Positions 16,690 to 26,028 of a DNA stretch of 64,000 bases are shown in pieces. Both the position numbers and the translations under genes were made by a program. The notes under the pieces were generated by a model. The model saw nothing but the letters and a program-made list of their open reading frames with translations, made no database searches and had not been told where the DNA came from. This DNA comes from Caulobacter sp031457805 (lineage in GTDB: Bacteria; Pseudomonadota; Alphaproteobacteria; Caulobacterales; Caulobacteraceae), in NCBI RefSeq assembly GCF_031457805.1, contig NZ_JAVDXI010000006.1, positions 186,001 through 250,000 on the forward strand, read 5' to 3'. Every line of letters begins with the position of its first letter. Position 1 is the first letter of the stretch.

Positions 16690-16726
16690 GGTCGTAAGAG
16701 CTGAGTCCCGGGGAGGCTGGTCGCCG

Positions 16727-17674
16727 ATGCATACGCAGAGAATCCTGGTCACGGGCGGCGCGGGCTTCGTCGGCTCGCATCTGTGCGACCGCTTGCTGGA
16801 GACCGGCGCCGAAGTGCTCTGCGTCGACAACTACTACACCGGCTCGCGCCTGAACGTGGCGCAGAACCTCGCCAATCCGCGCTTTGAGCTGCTGCGCCAC
16901 GACGTGACCATGCCGCTCTATGTCGAGGTCGATCAGATATACAATCTGGCCTGCCCCGCCAGCCCGGTGCACTATCAGTTCGACCCCGTGCAGACGACCA
17001 AGACCAGCGTCCACGGCGCGATCAACATGCTGGGCCTCGCCAAGCGCGTGAAGGCCAAGATCCTCCAGGCCTCGACCTCGGAAGTCTATGGCGATCCGAC
17101 CATCCATCCGCAGGTCGAGAGCTACTGGGGCAATGTCAATCCGATCGGCCTGCGGTCGTGCTACGACGAAGGCAAGCGCTGCGCCGAGACCCTGTTCTTC
17201 GACTACTGGCGCCAGCACAAGCTGCGCATCAAGGTGGCGCGGATTTTCAACACCTATGGCCCGCGCATGCATCCCAACGACGGGCGCGTCGTGTCGAACT
17301 TCATCGTCCAGGCGCTGAAGGGCGAGGACATCACCCTCTATGGCGACGGTAACCAGACTCGTTCGTTCTGCTATGTCGACGACCTGGTCGATGGCCTGAT
17401 CCGGCTGATGAATACGGGCGACGAGGTGACCGGCCCGATCAATCTGGGCAATCCCGTCGAGTTTACGATGAAGCAGCTGGCGGAGTTGGTGCTGGAACTG
17501 ACCGGCAGCCCGTCGACGATCGTCCACCGTCCCCTGCCCTCCGACGATCCGCGCCAGCGCCAACCCGATATCACCCTCGCCAAGCAGGTGCTGGACTGGA
17601 CGCCCACCGCACCGCTCAAGGTGGGGCTGATGAAGACGATCGAGTATTTCGACGGCCTGCTGAAAGCCGCCTAG
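16727..17674 (+). CDS. UDP-glucuronate decarboxylase (UDP-xylose synthase)
   Basis: A 315-residue extended short-chain dehydrogenase. The NAD-binding loop is TGGAGFVGSHL (residues 9-19); the catalytic tyrosine and lysine are in SCYDEGKR near residue 148. The block YNLACPASPVHYQ near residue 78 and IFNTYGPRMHPNDGRV are characteristic of UXS rather than RmlB or GalE. It converts UDP-glucuronate to UDP-xylose or its 4-keto intermediate. Its substrate would come from the ugd product encoded at 48.5 kb. Envelope polysaccharide synthesis is inferred. A candidate terminator follows the stop. Confidence 0.85.
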   Translation: MHTQRILVTGGAGFVGSHLCDRLLETGAEVLCVDNYYTGSRLNVAQNLANPRFELLRHDVTMPLYVEVDQIYNLACPASPVHYQFDPVQTTKTSVHGAINMLGLAKRVKAKILQASTSEVYGDPTIHPQVESYWGNVNPIGLRSCYDEGKRCAETLFFDYWRQHKLRIKVARIFNTYGPRMHPNDGRVVSNFIVQALKGEDITLYGDGNQTRSFCYVDDLVDGLIRLMNTGDEVTGPINLGNPVEFTMKQLAELVLELTGSPSTIVHRPLPSDDPRQRQPDITLAKQVLDWTPTAPLKVGLMKTIEYFDGLLKAA

Positions 17675-17685
17675 CGGCCTCTGTC

Positions 17686-17715
17686 GGCTGCCGTCGCCGC
17701 GTAGCCCATTTTTTT
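17686..17715 (+). terminator. Weak intrinsic terminator after UDP-xylose synthase gene
   Basis: A 6-bp stem GGCTGC / GTAGCC (one G-T pair) with a 9-base loop is followed two bases later by seven T residues (17709-17715). The T tract is striking for this GC content; the stem is modest. Confidence 0.5.
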
Positions 17716-17760
17716 CGCGGTCAACTTGTCCCCAGGATGGGGCTCGCTTAACAGCGCCCT

Positions 17761-19743
17761 ATGACCCGTCGCCGTGTGCTCCTTTCGCTTCTCCTCGCGA
17801 CCGTTTCGACGCCGGCTTTCGCCCAGGAGGTCGAGGCGATCTTGGTGTGGGGCCAGCGGGCCAATGACCTGGGCCGCGCGACCTCGGCCAGCGAGGGGCG
17901 CATCGCCTATGCCGACTTCGCCTCGCGGCCGCTGCTGCGCCCTGGCGAACTGATCGAGGCGGTGCCAGGCCTGGCCGCCACCCAGCACTCGGGCGCGGGC
18001 AAGGCCAACCAGTACTTCCTGCGCGGCTTCAATCTGGACCACGGGACCGACCTGGCCGCCTCGCTCGACGGCGTGCCGCTGAATCTGCCCTCGCACGGAC
18101 ATGGCCAAGGCTATCTGGATCTGAACGTCCTGACGCCGGAGTTCGTGCACGACATCAGCTTCAAGAAGGGCCCCTACTCGGCCGAGAACGGCGATTTCGC
18201 CACCGCTGGCGCGGTCGCCTTCGAAACCGCCGACCACCTGCACGGCGACGGTCTCCAGGTCTGGGCCGGCGAGAACGACTATTACCGCGCGCTCGGTTCC
18301 AAGGCCCTGACCAGCAACGTCCTGGTCGCCGCCGACGTCACCACCAACAACGGCGCCTGGACCCAGTCCGAGGACCTCAGAAAGATCAACCTTCTGGGTC
18401 GCGCCATCGTCGGTGGCTGGTCGATCACCGCCCTGGCCTATGACGCGCAGTGGAACGCCACAGACCAGATCCCGCGCCGCGCGGTCGAGTCGGGCCTGCT
18501 GAACCGCCTCGACACCGTAGACGCCACCGATGGCGGCACCACCTCCCGGTACATGCTGTCCGCCCGAAAGCGCGACCTGCTGCGCGGCCTCGACACCGTG
18601 GCCTACGTCCAGCGCTACAAGCTCGATGTCTTCTCGAACTTCACCTACTTCCTCGACGATCCGGTGAATGGCGACCAGTTCGAGCAGGTCGACCAGCGCT
18701 GGATCTATGGCGGCGCGATCACCAAGCGCTGGGCGCTGGGCCAGGGCTGGAGCGCGCGCACCGGCGTCAGCGCACGCGTGGACGACATCGGCAAGGTGGG
18801 CCTCTATCGGACCACGGCCAGACTGCGGCGCACGACTGTGCGCCAGGACGCCCTGACCGAGTGGTCGACCGCCATCTGGGGCGAGGCCTCAAAGCGCTTT
18901 GGCCAACTTGACGTCACCGCCGGACTGCGGGCCGACGCCATGGGCGCCGACGTTGAGGCCGGCGATCCGCGCAACGCCGGAACGGTCAGCGATGTCCTGC
19001 TGTCGCCCAAGCTGACGCTCGCCTGGCGGATCTCCAAGACCTTCGAGCTCTATGCGGACGCGGGGCGCGGCTTCCACTCGAACGACGCCCGGGGCGCGGC
19101 GATCACGGTCGACCCCGTCTCTGGCGATCCGGCCGACCGCGCGCCGCTGCTCTCGCCGACCGATGGCGCGGAGCTGGGCCTGCGCTGGCGTCGCGACGAC
19201 CTGACCCTCACGGCCGCCGCCTGGGCGCTGCATGTCGATTCCGAGCTCGTCTATGTCGGTGATGCGGGCTTCACCGAAGCTTCGGGCGCCACGCGTCGTC
19301 GGGGGATTGAGCTCCTCGCCGATTGGCGGCCCACGGCGCGGTTGAACCTGACCGCCTCCTACGCCGGAACTCACGCGCGCTTCACCAACGGCGACCGGAT
19401 CCCCAACGCCGTCGCCTCGGTGTTCACAGGCGGCGCGAGCTGGAAACTGGGTCCGACCTCCAGCGTGACCCTGACCTATCGTCGGTTGGGCGGCGCGCCG
19501 CTGATCGAGGACAACTCGGTGCGCTCGCGCTCCACCGGCCTCGTCAACGCGCTCTTTGTGCAGGATTTCGGGCCGGCTAGCTTGATGGTCGAGGCGCTCA
19601 ACCTCGCCAATAGCGGCCAGGACGACATCGCCTACTTCTACGCCTCGCGCCTCCCCGGAGAGCCGGCGGACGGGGTCGAGGACGTGCATTTCCATCCGGT
19701 CGAACCTCGCGCCATCCGGGCGGGCATCAAGATTAATTTCTGA
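17761..19743 (+). CDS. TonB-dependent outer membrane receptor
   Basis: A 660-residue receptor with a clear signal peptide (MTRRRVLLSLLLATVSTPAFA, cleavage about 21/22). The plug domain covers about 40-160 (RPGELIEAVPGLAATQHSG, KANQYFLRGFNLDHGTDLA, FKKGPYSAENGDFATAGAV) and the barrel runs to a C-terminal phenylalanine (GIKINF), as needed for BAM insertion. The N-terminal TonB box is probably AILVWGQR. It lacks the long N-terminal signalling domain of FecA-type transducers. The ligand is not evident. It precedes an M1 peptidase by 87 bp on the same strand; shared transcription is possible. Confidence 0.88.
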   Translation: MTRRRVLLSLLLATVSTPAFAQEVEAILVWGQRANDLGRATSASEGRIAYADFASRPLLRPGELIEAVPGLAATQHSGAGKANQYFLRGFNLDHGTDLAASLDGVPLNLPSHGHGQGYLDLNVLTPEFVHDISFKKGPYSAENGDFATAGAVAFETADHLHGDGLQVWAGENDYYRALGSKALTSNVLVAADVTTNNGAWTQSEDLRKINLLGRAIVGGWSITALAYDAQWNATDQIPRRAVESGLLNRLDTVDATDGGTTSRYMLSARKRDLLRGLDTVAYVQRYKLDVFSNFTYFLDDPVNGDQFEQVDQRWIYGGAITKRWALGQGWSARTGVSARVDDIGKVGLYRTTARLRRTTVRQDALTEWSTAIWGEASKRFGQLDVTAGLRADAMGADVEAGDPRNAGTVSDVLLSPKLTLAWRISKTFELYADAGRGFHSNDARGAAITVDPVSGDPADRAPLLSPTDGAELGLRWRRDDLTLTAAAWALHVDSELVYVGDAGFTEASGATRRRGIELLADWRPTARLNLTASYAGTHARFTNGDRIPNAVASVFTGGASWKLGPTSSVTLTYRRLGGAPLIEDNSVRSRSTGLVNALFVQDFGPASLMVEALNLANSGQDDIAYFYASRLPGEPADGVEDVHFHPVEPRAIRAGIKINF

Positions 19744-19830
19744 CCTTCGTTGCGAAAATGGGATGATTTTCGTCGTATCGCCCGTCAAAGTCCGCGCGGG
19801 GTTTCGTCAGGGTTCTGAGTTGAGGGGCTA

Positions 19831-22254
19831 TTGAACTTGTCCAAGCGTTCCATTCGCTACGCCGTGGCCGGCGTTATCGCCGCCGCGCTCTCCGTCACAG
19901 TCGCGCACGCCGACGCCATCAAGCAGACCAAGGCGCCGTTCGACGACAAGTTCCGTCAGCTCGAGGGCGAAGACTGGCCGACGCCGACCGATTACCGCAA
20001 CGCGTCGGGCGCGCCGGGTTATCGCTACTGGCAGCAGAAGGTTGACTATGACGTCTCCGTGCGCCTGGACGAGGACACCAAGACCCTCACCGGTCGCGAG
20101 ACGGTCACCTATCGCAACAACTCGCCCGACAGCCTGCCTTATCTGTGGTTGCTGCTGGACCAGGACGCCAAGCGCGACTCGATCAGCAAGATGACCGAAA
20201 CGGTCTCGGGCGACTCGATCAGCCTGGGCCAGGTGCGCCGCATCCAGCGCTTCAAGGAGTGGGAGGGCGGCTTCACGATCAAGTCGGTGAAGGACGCCTC
20301 GGGCCGCCCGCTGAAGTTCACCGTGGTCGACACCCTGCTGCGCATCGACCTGCCGGCCGCCGTGCGCGCCAATGGCGGCGAGACCAAGTTCACGATCGAA
20401 TGGTCGCTGCCGCTGGTCGAGAACAAGGTCATCGGCGGCCGTAGCGGCTATGAGTGCTTCACCGGCAAGGGCGATGACGGCAACTGCATCTATGAGGCGG
20501 CGCAGTGGTTCCCCCGTCTGGCCGTCTATTCAGACTATGAAGGCTGGCACAACAAGGCCTTCCTGGGCGCAGGCGAGTTCACGCTGGAGTTCGGCGACTA
20601 TCGCGTCGCCCTGACCGTGCCGTCCGACCACGTCGTGTCGTCGACGGGCGTCCTGCAGAACCCCGGCGCCGTCTTGACCGCCGCTCAGCGCGACCGTCTC
20701 GCCAAGGCCCGTACGGCCAGCGAACCGGTCTATGTCGTGACGCCCGAAGAAGCCGCCGCCGCCGAGAAGGGCAAGGCCAAGACGGAAAAGACCTGGGTCT
20801 TCCAGGCCAGCAACGTCCGCGACTTCGGCTGGGCCAGCTCGCGCAAGTTCATCTGGGACGCCCAGGGCGTAAAGCAGGACGATCCCAAGGCCGAATATCC
20901 GGTCGTGATGGCCATGTCGTTCTTCCCCAAGGAAGCGCGGCCGCTGTGGGACGCCTATTCGACCAAGTCGATCGCCCACACGCTGAAGGTCTATTCGGAC
21001 TTCACCTTCGCCTATCCCTACCCGGTGGCCCAATCGGTCAACGGCCCGGTCGGCGGCATGGAATATCCGATGATCAGCTTCAACGGCCCGCGGCCGGTGA
21101 AGGACAAGAAGACCGGCGCCCTGACCTACACCGAGCGCGCCAAGTACGGCCTGATCGGCGTGGTGATCCACGAGGTGGGCCACAACTACTTCCCGATGAT
21201 CGTCAACTCGGACGAGCGTCAGTGGACCTGGATGGACGAGGGCCTCAACAGCTTCCTCGAGTTCCAGGCCGAAATGCAGTGGGACAAGAACTATCCGGCG
21301 CGTCGCGGCGAGCCCAAGGACATCGTCGACTACATGGTCAGCCAGGACCAGGTGCCGCTGATGACCCAGTCGGACTCGGTGATCCAGTTCGGCCCGAACG
21401 GCTACACCAAGCCGGCGACCGCCCTCGTGATCCTGCGTGAAACGATCATGGGCCGCGAGCTGTTCGACCGAGCGTTCAAGGAGTATTCGAACCTCTGGCG
21501 CTTCAAGCGCCCGACCCCGTACGACTTCTTCCGCACCATGGAAGAGTCCTCGGGCATCGACCTCGACTGGTTCTGGCGCGGCTGGTTCTACTCGACCGAC
21601 CACGTCGACATCTCGCTGGACAAGATCGTGAAGGCTCGTCTCGACAGCGGCGATCCGGACGTGGAAGCCGGTGTCCGCAAGGCGGCCGACGCCAAGGAAC
21701 CGGAATCGCGCACGGCGGCCAACAACAAGGGCCCGACGGTCGTGGAACGCGACCCGAAGGTTCGCGATTTCTACAACGAAACCAACGAATTCACGGTCTT
21801 CGAGAGCGCGCGCAAGCGGGCCAAGACGGCGCGCGCCGACATGACGCCGGAAGAGCTGGCCGCCCAGGACTTCAAGGACAACTTCTACCGCTTCTCCTTC
21901 CGCAACATCGGCGGTCTGGTGATGCCGGTGATCCTGAAGATGGACTTCACCGACGGCACCAGCGAGACGGTCCGCATCCCGGCCGAGATCTGGCGGAAGA
22001 ACTCCAAGCAGGTGACGTGGCAATACGTGACCGGCAAGGAGCTGAAGGGCGCCGAGCTCGATCCGCTGTGGGAAACCGCCGACGCCGACCGTGGCAACAA
22101 CGTCTACGAAGGCGCGATCACGCCGATGACGTTGAAGATGCCTAAGTTCCCCGAGGCGCCCAATCGCATGAAGGACGCCAACGTGAAGGTCGAGCCGGGC
22201 GGTCTGGGCACCTTCCCGGTGGAAGAACCGAAGAAGGACGACGCGGCCAAGTGA
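19831..22254 (+). CDS. Secreted M1-family metallopeptidase
   Basis: An 807-residue gluzincin. The zinc site HEVGH near residue 447 is followed 18 residues later by the glutamate ligand in WTWMDEGLNSF, as in M1 aminopeptidases. An N-terminal signal peptide (YAVAGVIAAALSVTVAHADA) sends it to the periplasm or beyond. The N-terminal domain (residues ~60-300) matches the M1 saddle fold; the usual GAMEN exopeptidase motif appears as GGMEYP. Start is TTG, either 19831 or 19837; GAGGGG at 19822 favours the second. The next gene, DUF6702, overlaps its stop by 4 bp (GTGA), a partnership often seen with this M1 subgroup. Confidence 0.88.
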   Translation: MNLSKRSIRYAVAGVIAAALSVTVAHADAIKQTKAPFDDKFRQLEGEDWPTPTDYRNASGAPGYRYWQQKVDYDVSVRLDEDTKTLTGRETVTYRNNSPDSLPYLWLLLDQDAKRDSISKMTETVSGDSISLGQVRRIQRFKEWEGGFTIKSVKDASGRPLKFTVVDTLLRIDLPAAVRANGGETKFTIEWSLPLVENKVIGGRSGYECFTGKGDDGNCIYEAAQWFPRLAVYSDYEGWHNKAFLGAGEFTLEFGDYRVALTVPSDHVVSSTGVLQNPGAVLTAAQRDRLAKARTASEPVYVVTPEEAAAAEKGKAKTEKTWVFQASNVRDFGWASSRKFIWDAQGVKQDDPKAEYPVVMAMSFFPKEARPLWDAYSTKSIAHTLKVYSDFTFAYPYPVAQSVNGPVGGMEYPMISFNGPRPVKDKKTGALTYTERAKYGLIGVVIHEVGHNYFPMIVNSDERQWTWMDEGLNSFLEFQAEMQWDKNYPARRGEPKDIVDYMVSQDQVPLMTQSDSVIQFGPNGYTKPATALVILRETIMGRELFDRAFKEYSNLWRFKRPTPYDFFRTMEESSGIDLDWFWRGWFYSTDHVDISLDKIVKARLDSGDPDVEAGVRKAADAKEPESRTAANNKGPTVVERDPKVRDFYNETNEFTVFESARKRAKTARADMTPEELAAQDFKDNFYRFSFRNIGGLVMPVILKMDFTDGTSETVRIPAEIWRKNSKQVTWQYVTGKELKGAELDPLWETADADRGNNVYEGAITPMTLKMPKFPEAPNRMKDANVKVEPGGLGTFPVEEPKKDDAAK

Positions 22255-22775
22255 TCAAGCGCGCGGTCGCCCTGTTCGCGGCGGCGAGCTTCGCGCTCGC
22301 CCCGTTCCCGGCGGCCGCGCACCGCGGCCACGGCGCGCTGAGCGTCGTGGACATCGACGTGCGGTCGGGCGAGGTCCGGGTCAGCCACCGCATCGCGACC
22401 CACGACGCTGAACCGGCGCTGGCCCTGATCGCACCGGACGCCCAGACCAGCCTCGATGATCCAGAGGCGGTCGAGGCGCTGAAGCTCTACATGACCGGGC
22501 GCTTTGTGATGGCGGTCGCTGACCAACCGGTGGCGCTGACCCTCAAGGACATGACTCTGGGCGCCGACGAGGTCCGCTTTGAGTATGCGGGCAAGATTAC
22601 CCCGCCCCAGACCCGAGCCCAAGTGGCGGTGATCGCCGCCATGTTCGCCGACGTCTATGGCGATCAGGTCAATCAAGTGAACATCCGGCGCGCCGGCGTC
22701 ACCCGTACGCTGGTGTTCACCGGCGCGGAGGCGGCGACGCCACAGGCGCTCGACCCTATCGACCCCGCGCCGTAG
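22251..22775 (+). CDS. DUF6702 family secreted protein
   Basis: A 174-residue protein with a signal peptide (AVALFAAASFALAPFPAAA) directly followed by HRGHGALSVVDID, typical of DUF6702 proteins, which are usually encoded beside M1 peptidases. The mature protein is predicted to be mostly beta strands. Translational coupling (GTGA overlap) to the M1 peptidase suggests they work together in the periplasm, perhaps as chaperone, inhibitor or substrate-binding subunit. No catalytic motif is visible; biochemical role unknown. Confidence 0.75.
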   Translation: MIKRAVALFAAASFALAPFPAAAHRGHGALSVVDIDVRSGEVRVSHRIATHDAEPALALIAPDAQTSLDDPEAVEALKLYMTGRFVMAVADQPVALTLKDMTLGADEVRFEYAGKITPPQTRAQVAVIAAMFADVYGDQVNQVNIRRAGVTRTLVFTGAEAATPQALDPIDPAP

Positions 22776-22782
22776 GGAGCCT

Positions 22783-22802
22783 GAGGTGACAATCGTCACC
22801 TC
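22783..22802. promoter_or_regulatory. 20-bp inverted repeat before TonB receptor gene
   Basis: GAGGTGACAATCGTCACCTC has perfect 8-bp arms and a 4-base spacer, 7 bp after the DUF6702 stop and 73 bp before the receptor start. There is no T tract, so an operator is more likely than a terminator. Its core TGACAATCGTCA recurs with one or two changes at 26974 and 16620. Confidence 0.5.
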
Positions 22803-22875
22803 GCCGGCCTGACGCCCGGCACTGCAGCGCTCTGAGTCTCTCATGCAGTTTCCTCGTCAACAGAGGAGACTTTCC

Positions 22876-25116
22876 ATGACCATCCCGACCCGCCGCGTCG
22901 CCCTGCTGGCCGCCACGGGCCTGGCTGCGCTGAGCACGGCCGCCTTCGCCCAGACCGCGCCGACCACCGCGCCCGCCCCGCCACAAGCCGCGTCGAAGAA
23001 AGATCCGTCCAACCAAGTCCAGGGCGTCACCATCACCGCACCGAACGCCCAGGATATGCGGACCTCAATCGATCGGCGCAGCTACAGCCTGGGCAAGGAC
23101 CTGCAGGCCACCACGGGCTCGGTCGCCGACGTGCTGCGCAACGTCCCCTCGGTGCAGGTCGACGTGCAGGGCAATGTCAGCCTGCGCGGCGATCCCAATG
23201 TCACCATCATGATCGACGGTAAGCCCTCGGGCATGTTCAAGGGCGACAACCGCGGCCAGGTGCTGCAGCAGATCCCAGCCAACCAGTTCGAGCGGGTCGA
23301 GGTGATGACCAACCCCTCGGCCGCCTTCAGCCCCGAAGGGGCCGCCGGGATCATCAATCTGATCACCAAGCAGCAGCGCGGCGTCGGCATGACCGGCTCG
23401 GTGCGCGCCAATGTCGGAACCGAAGGCCGCAAGAACGCCAGCGCCAGCATCGCGCGGAACACCAAGGGCCTGACCCTGTCGGCCGACGCCGGCTGGCGGC
23501 GCGACAAGGCCAAGGGCGAGATGATCGACGAGCGCGAACGTCTCGACGCGAGCAGCGGCGCCTACGCCACCAGCCGCCAGAAGCTGAACTTCACCAGCCG
23601 GGGCCAGTCGCACAACGCCCGCGCCAGCGTCGACTACGACCTCGACAAACGCACGCGCGTCAGCGCCGAGGCGCGTTATAACGATATGCGCTACGACTCC
23701 GTGTCTGGCTCGTCGTTTGAGGGCAAGACGCCCGCAGGCGTTCCGAACGTGCGCTTCCAGCGCCTGAGCGACGGCGCCATGAAGCGGTCAGTCGCAGGCC
23801 TCAGCGGCGACCTTCGTCGCAAGCTGTCGGGCGACGATCACGAATTCACGCTCAACGCCAGCATCGAGCGCACGCGCAACAGTCAGGGCGGTCTCGCCGA
23901 GACCTTCAGCCAACTGCCGATAGCGCCGATCGCCCTGGAGAACGTCCGGACCAGCGACGAACTGGTCCAGACCCGGCTGAAGGCCGAGTACAAGCGTCCC
24001 CTGCCCCACGACGCCAAGCTGGTGGCGGGCTACGAGCTGCAACTCAACGAGAACGACTATGACAACTACGGCGCCCGAGGCCCGAAGGGCGGCGCGCTCG
24101 TCGTTGATCCGTCGCTGACCAACCGCTTCCAGTTCGATCAGGCGGTGAACGCGATCTACGCCACCTACAGCCGTCCGATCGGCGACTGGACGGTGATGCC
24201 GGGCCTGCGCATCGAAGAGGTTTCGATCGACACCAACCAGATCACCTCGCGCCTGACCGACCGCTACGACTATCTGCGCGCCTATCCCTCGCTGCATCTG
24301 CAGTACAAGGTCGACGACCTGCGCCAGGTCAACGCCAGCTATAGCCGCCGGATTCAGCGGCCCTCGGCGCAGGACCTGAACCCCTATCGGATCTACCAGG
24401 ACCCCTACAGCTATCGCCAAGGCGACCCGCGCCTGAAGCCGCAGGTCACGGACGCCTTCGAGGTCGCCTATCAGCTGCGCAAGGGCTTCAACTACTATCT
24501 GGGCACTCTGTACTGGCGCGAGGCGCGCGATGGCGTCACCGACGTGGTCCGCGACCTCGGCGACGGCGTGCTGCTGACCACCAAGGCCAACCTGGCCAAC
24601 AGCCGCAGCGGCGGCCTGGAGCTAGTGGCGAACGCGCGGTTGTCGCCCAAGCTGTCCTACACGATCAGCGGCAATACGGCCTGGACCGAGATCGGCGCCA
24701 CCGACCTTGGCTTTCCGGACAAGCGCTCGGCCTGGACGGTCTCGGGCTATGCGGCCCTGAACATCCAGGCCACGCCGAAGGACTTCGTGCAGATCAGCGG
24801 CTTCGCCACGGGCAAGCGCCTGACCCCGCAGGGCCACAAGGCGCCAACCGGGATGCTGCTTCTCGGCTATCGCCACAAGTTCAATGACCGCCTCTCGGGC
24901 GTCGTGACGGTCCAGGACGGTCTGAAGACCTTCCGCGACAAGACGGTGATCAATACCCCGACCCTGAAGAACCGCCGCGACATGGAGCTCGATCTGCGGG
25001 CGGTGTTCGTCGGGATCACTTACGGCTTTGGCGGCCAAGGGGCTGCGAACCCTCGCCGGGCCCGCGAGCCGGCCTTCGACTTCCAGACCACGCCGGGCGG
25101 CGTTGGCCCCATGTAA
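22876..25116 (+). CDS. TonB-dependent receptor, outer-membrane beta-barrel family
   Basis: A 746-residue receptor. The signal peptide is RRVALLAATGLAALSTAAFA (cleaved after about residue 25); GAGGAG 12 bases upstream supports ATG 22876. The plug spans about residues 55-160, including VADVLRNVPSVQVDVQGNVS, GDPNVTIMIDGKPSGMF and GAAGIINLITKQ, wording typical of the OMP_b-brl_3 receptor group. The barrel ends with an unusually long tail, ITYGFGGQGAANPRRAREPAFDF..., instead of a terminal aromatic residue. The ligand is unknown; closeness to the M1 peptidase suggests uptake of peptides or a peptide-borne nutrient. Confidence 0.85.
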   Translation: MTIPTRRVALLAATGLAALSTAAFAQTAPTTAPAPPQAASKKDPSNQVQGVTITAPNAQDMRTSIDRRSYSLGKDLQATTGSVADVLRNVPSVQVDVQGNVSLRGDPNVTIMIDGKPSGMFKGDNRGQVLQQIPANQFERVEVMTNPSAAFSPEGAAGIINLITKQQRGVGMTGSVRANVGTEGRKNASASIARNTKGLTLSADAGWRRDKAKGEMIDERERLDASSGAYATSRQKLNFTSRGQSHNARASVDYDLDKRTRVSAEARYNDMRYDSVSGSSFEGKTPAGVPNVRFQRLSDGAMKRSVAGLSGDLRRKLSGDDHEFTLNASIERTRNSQGGLAETFSQLPIAPIALENVRTSDELVQTRLKAEYKRPLPHDAKLVAGYELQLNENDYDNYGARGPKGGALVVDPSLTNRFQFDQAVNAIYATYSRPIGDWTVMPGLRIEEVSIDTNQITSRLTDRYDYLRAYPSLHLQYKVDDLRQVNASYSRRIQRPSAQDLNPYRIYQDPYSYRQGDPRLKPQVTDAFEVAYQLRKGFNYYLGTLYWREARDGVTDVVRDLGDGVLLTTKANLANSRSGGLELVANARLSPKLSYTISGNTAWTEIGATDLGFPDKRSAWTVSGYAALNIQATPKDFVQISGFATGKRLTPQGHKAPTGMLLLGYRHKFNDRLSGVVTVQDGLKTFRDKTVINTPTLKNRRDMELDLRAVFVGITYGFGGQGAANPRRAREPAFDFQTTPGGVGPM

Positions 25117-25126
25117 GGCTCCACGG

Positions 25127-25149
25127 CCGGCGTCCTCTACGGGCGCCGG
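25127..25149. terminator. Hairpin between convergent TonB receptor and rmlA
   Basis: A 9-bp stem (CCGGCGTCC / GGGCGCCGG, one G-T pair) with a 5-base loop occupies most of the 42-bp gap between two convergent genes. It has no T tract on either strand, so it may be a bidirectional pause or RNA-stabilising structure. Confidence 0.45.
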
Positions 25150-25158
25150 TCACCCCAT

Positions 25159-26028
25159 CTAGCGGGCGCCGATCACGGTGCGCAGGTAGCCGCCATAGGC
25201 GCTCTTGCCCAGGGCGTCGGCCAGACGCTCCACCTGGGCGGCGTCGATGAATCCCTTCTGGTAGGCGACCTCTTCCGGACAGGCGATCTTGAAGCCCTGA
25301 CGCTTCTCCAGCACCCGCACGAACTCGGCGGCCTCCAGGAGGCTGTCGGGCGTGCCGGTGTCTAGCCACGCATAGCCACGCCCCATCAGCTCCACCGACA
25401 GGTCGCCACGCTCCAGATAGGCGCGGTTGACGTCGGTGATCTCCAACTCGCCCCGCGGCGAAGGCTTGAGGTCCCGGGCGATGTCGACCACGTCGCCGTC
25501 ATAGAAGTAGAGACCCGTGACCGCCCAGTTCGACTTGGGAACGACAGGCTTCTCCTCGATCGAGAGTGCGGTCATCTGCTTGTCGAACTCGACCACGCCA
25601 TACCGCTCCGGGTCGTTGACGTGATAGGCGAACACGGTCGCCCCTTTCGGCCGCGCCATCGCCCGCGTGAACAGGTTGGTGATCCCGTGGCCGAAATAGA
25701 TGTTGTCGCCCAGGATCAGAGCGGAGGGATCGCGTCCCACGAAGTCCGCGCCGATCACATAGGCTTGAGCCAGGCCATCGGGGCTGGGCTGAACGGCGTA
25801 CTGGATCTCAAGGCCCCATTGCGAGCCGTCGCCCAGCAAGGCCTGGAAGTTCGGCGTATCGCGCGGCGTCGAGATGATCAGGATCTCGCGGATCCCCGCC
25901 AGCATCAGCGTCGACAGCGGATAGTAGATCATCGGCTTGTCGTAGATCGGCATCAGCTGCTTGGACGTGACCAGGGTCATCGGATGCAGCCGGGTGCCGG
26001 AACCGCCGGCGAGAATGATGCCCTTCAT
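25159..26028 (-). CDS. rmlA: Glucose-1-phosphate thymidylyltransferase
   Basis: A 289-residue nucleotidyltransferase that makes dTDP-glucose, the first step to dTDP-L-rhamnose. The N-terminal IILAGGSGTRLHPMTLVTSK contains the full GxGTR(x)xP...K motif; ILGDNIYFG near residue 110 holds the metal-binding aspartate, and EEKPVVPKSNWAVTG is the family's sugar-binding block. ATG at 26028 overlaps the rmlD stop by 4 bp. Only rmlD and rmlA are here; rmlB and rmlC must be elsewhere. Confidence 0.95.
   Translation of the reverse strand: MKGIILAGGSGTRLHPMTLVTSKQLMPIYDKPMIYYPLSTLMLAGIREILIISTPRDTPNFQALLGDGSQWGLEIQYAVQPSPDGLAQAYVIGADFVGRDPSALILGDNIYFGHGITNLFTRAMARPKGATVFAYHVNDPERYGVVEFDKQMTALSIEEKPVVPKSNWAVTGLYFYDGDVVDIARDLKPSPRGELEITDVNRAYLERGDLSVELMGRGYAWLDTGTPDSLLEAAEFVRVLEKRQGFKIACPEEVAYQKGFIDAAQVERLADALGKSAYGGYLRTVIGAR

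Noticed and set aside
20530..22023. 497-codon minus-strand frame opposite the M1 peptidase
   Set aside because: It lies entirely within the conserved peptidase gene and reads as His/Arg/Val-rich noise.
25127..25149. Hairpin as a classical terminator
   Set aside because: The stem is good, but no T tract follows on either strand, so it is listed only as a low-confidence structure.
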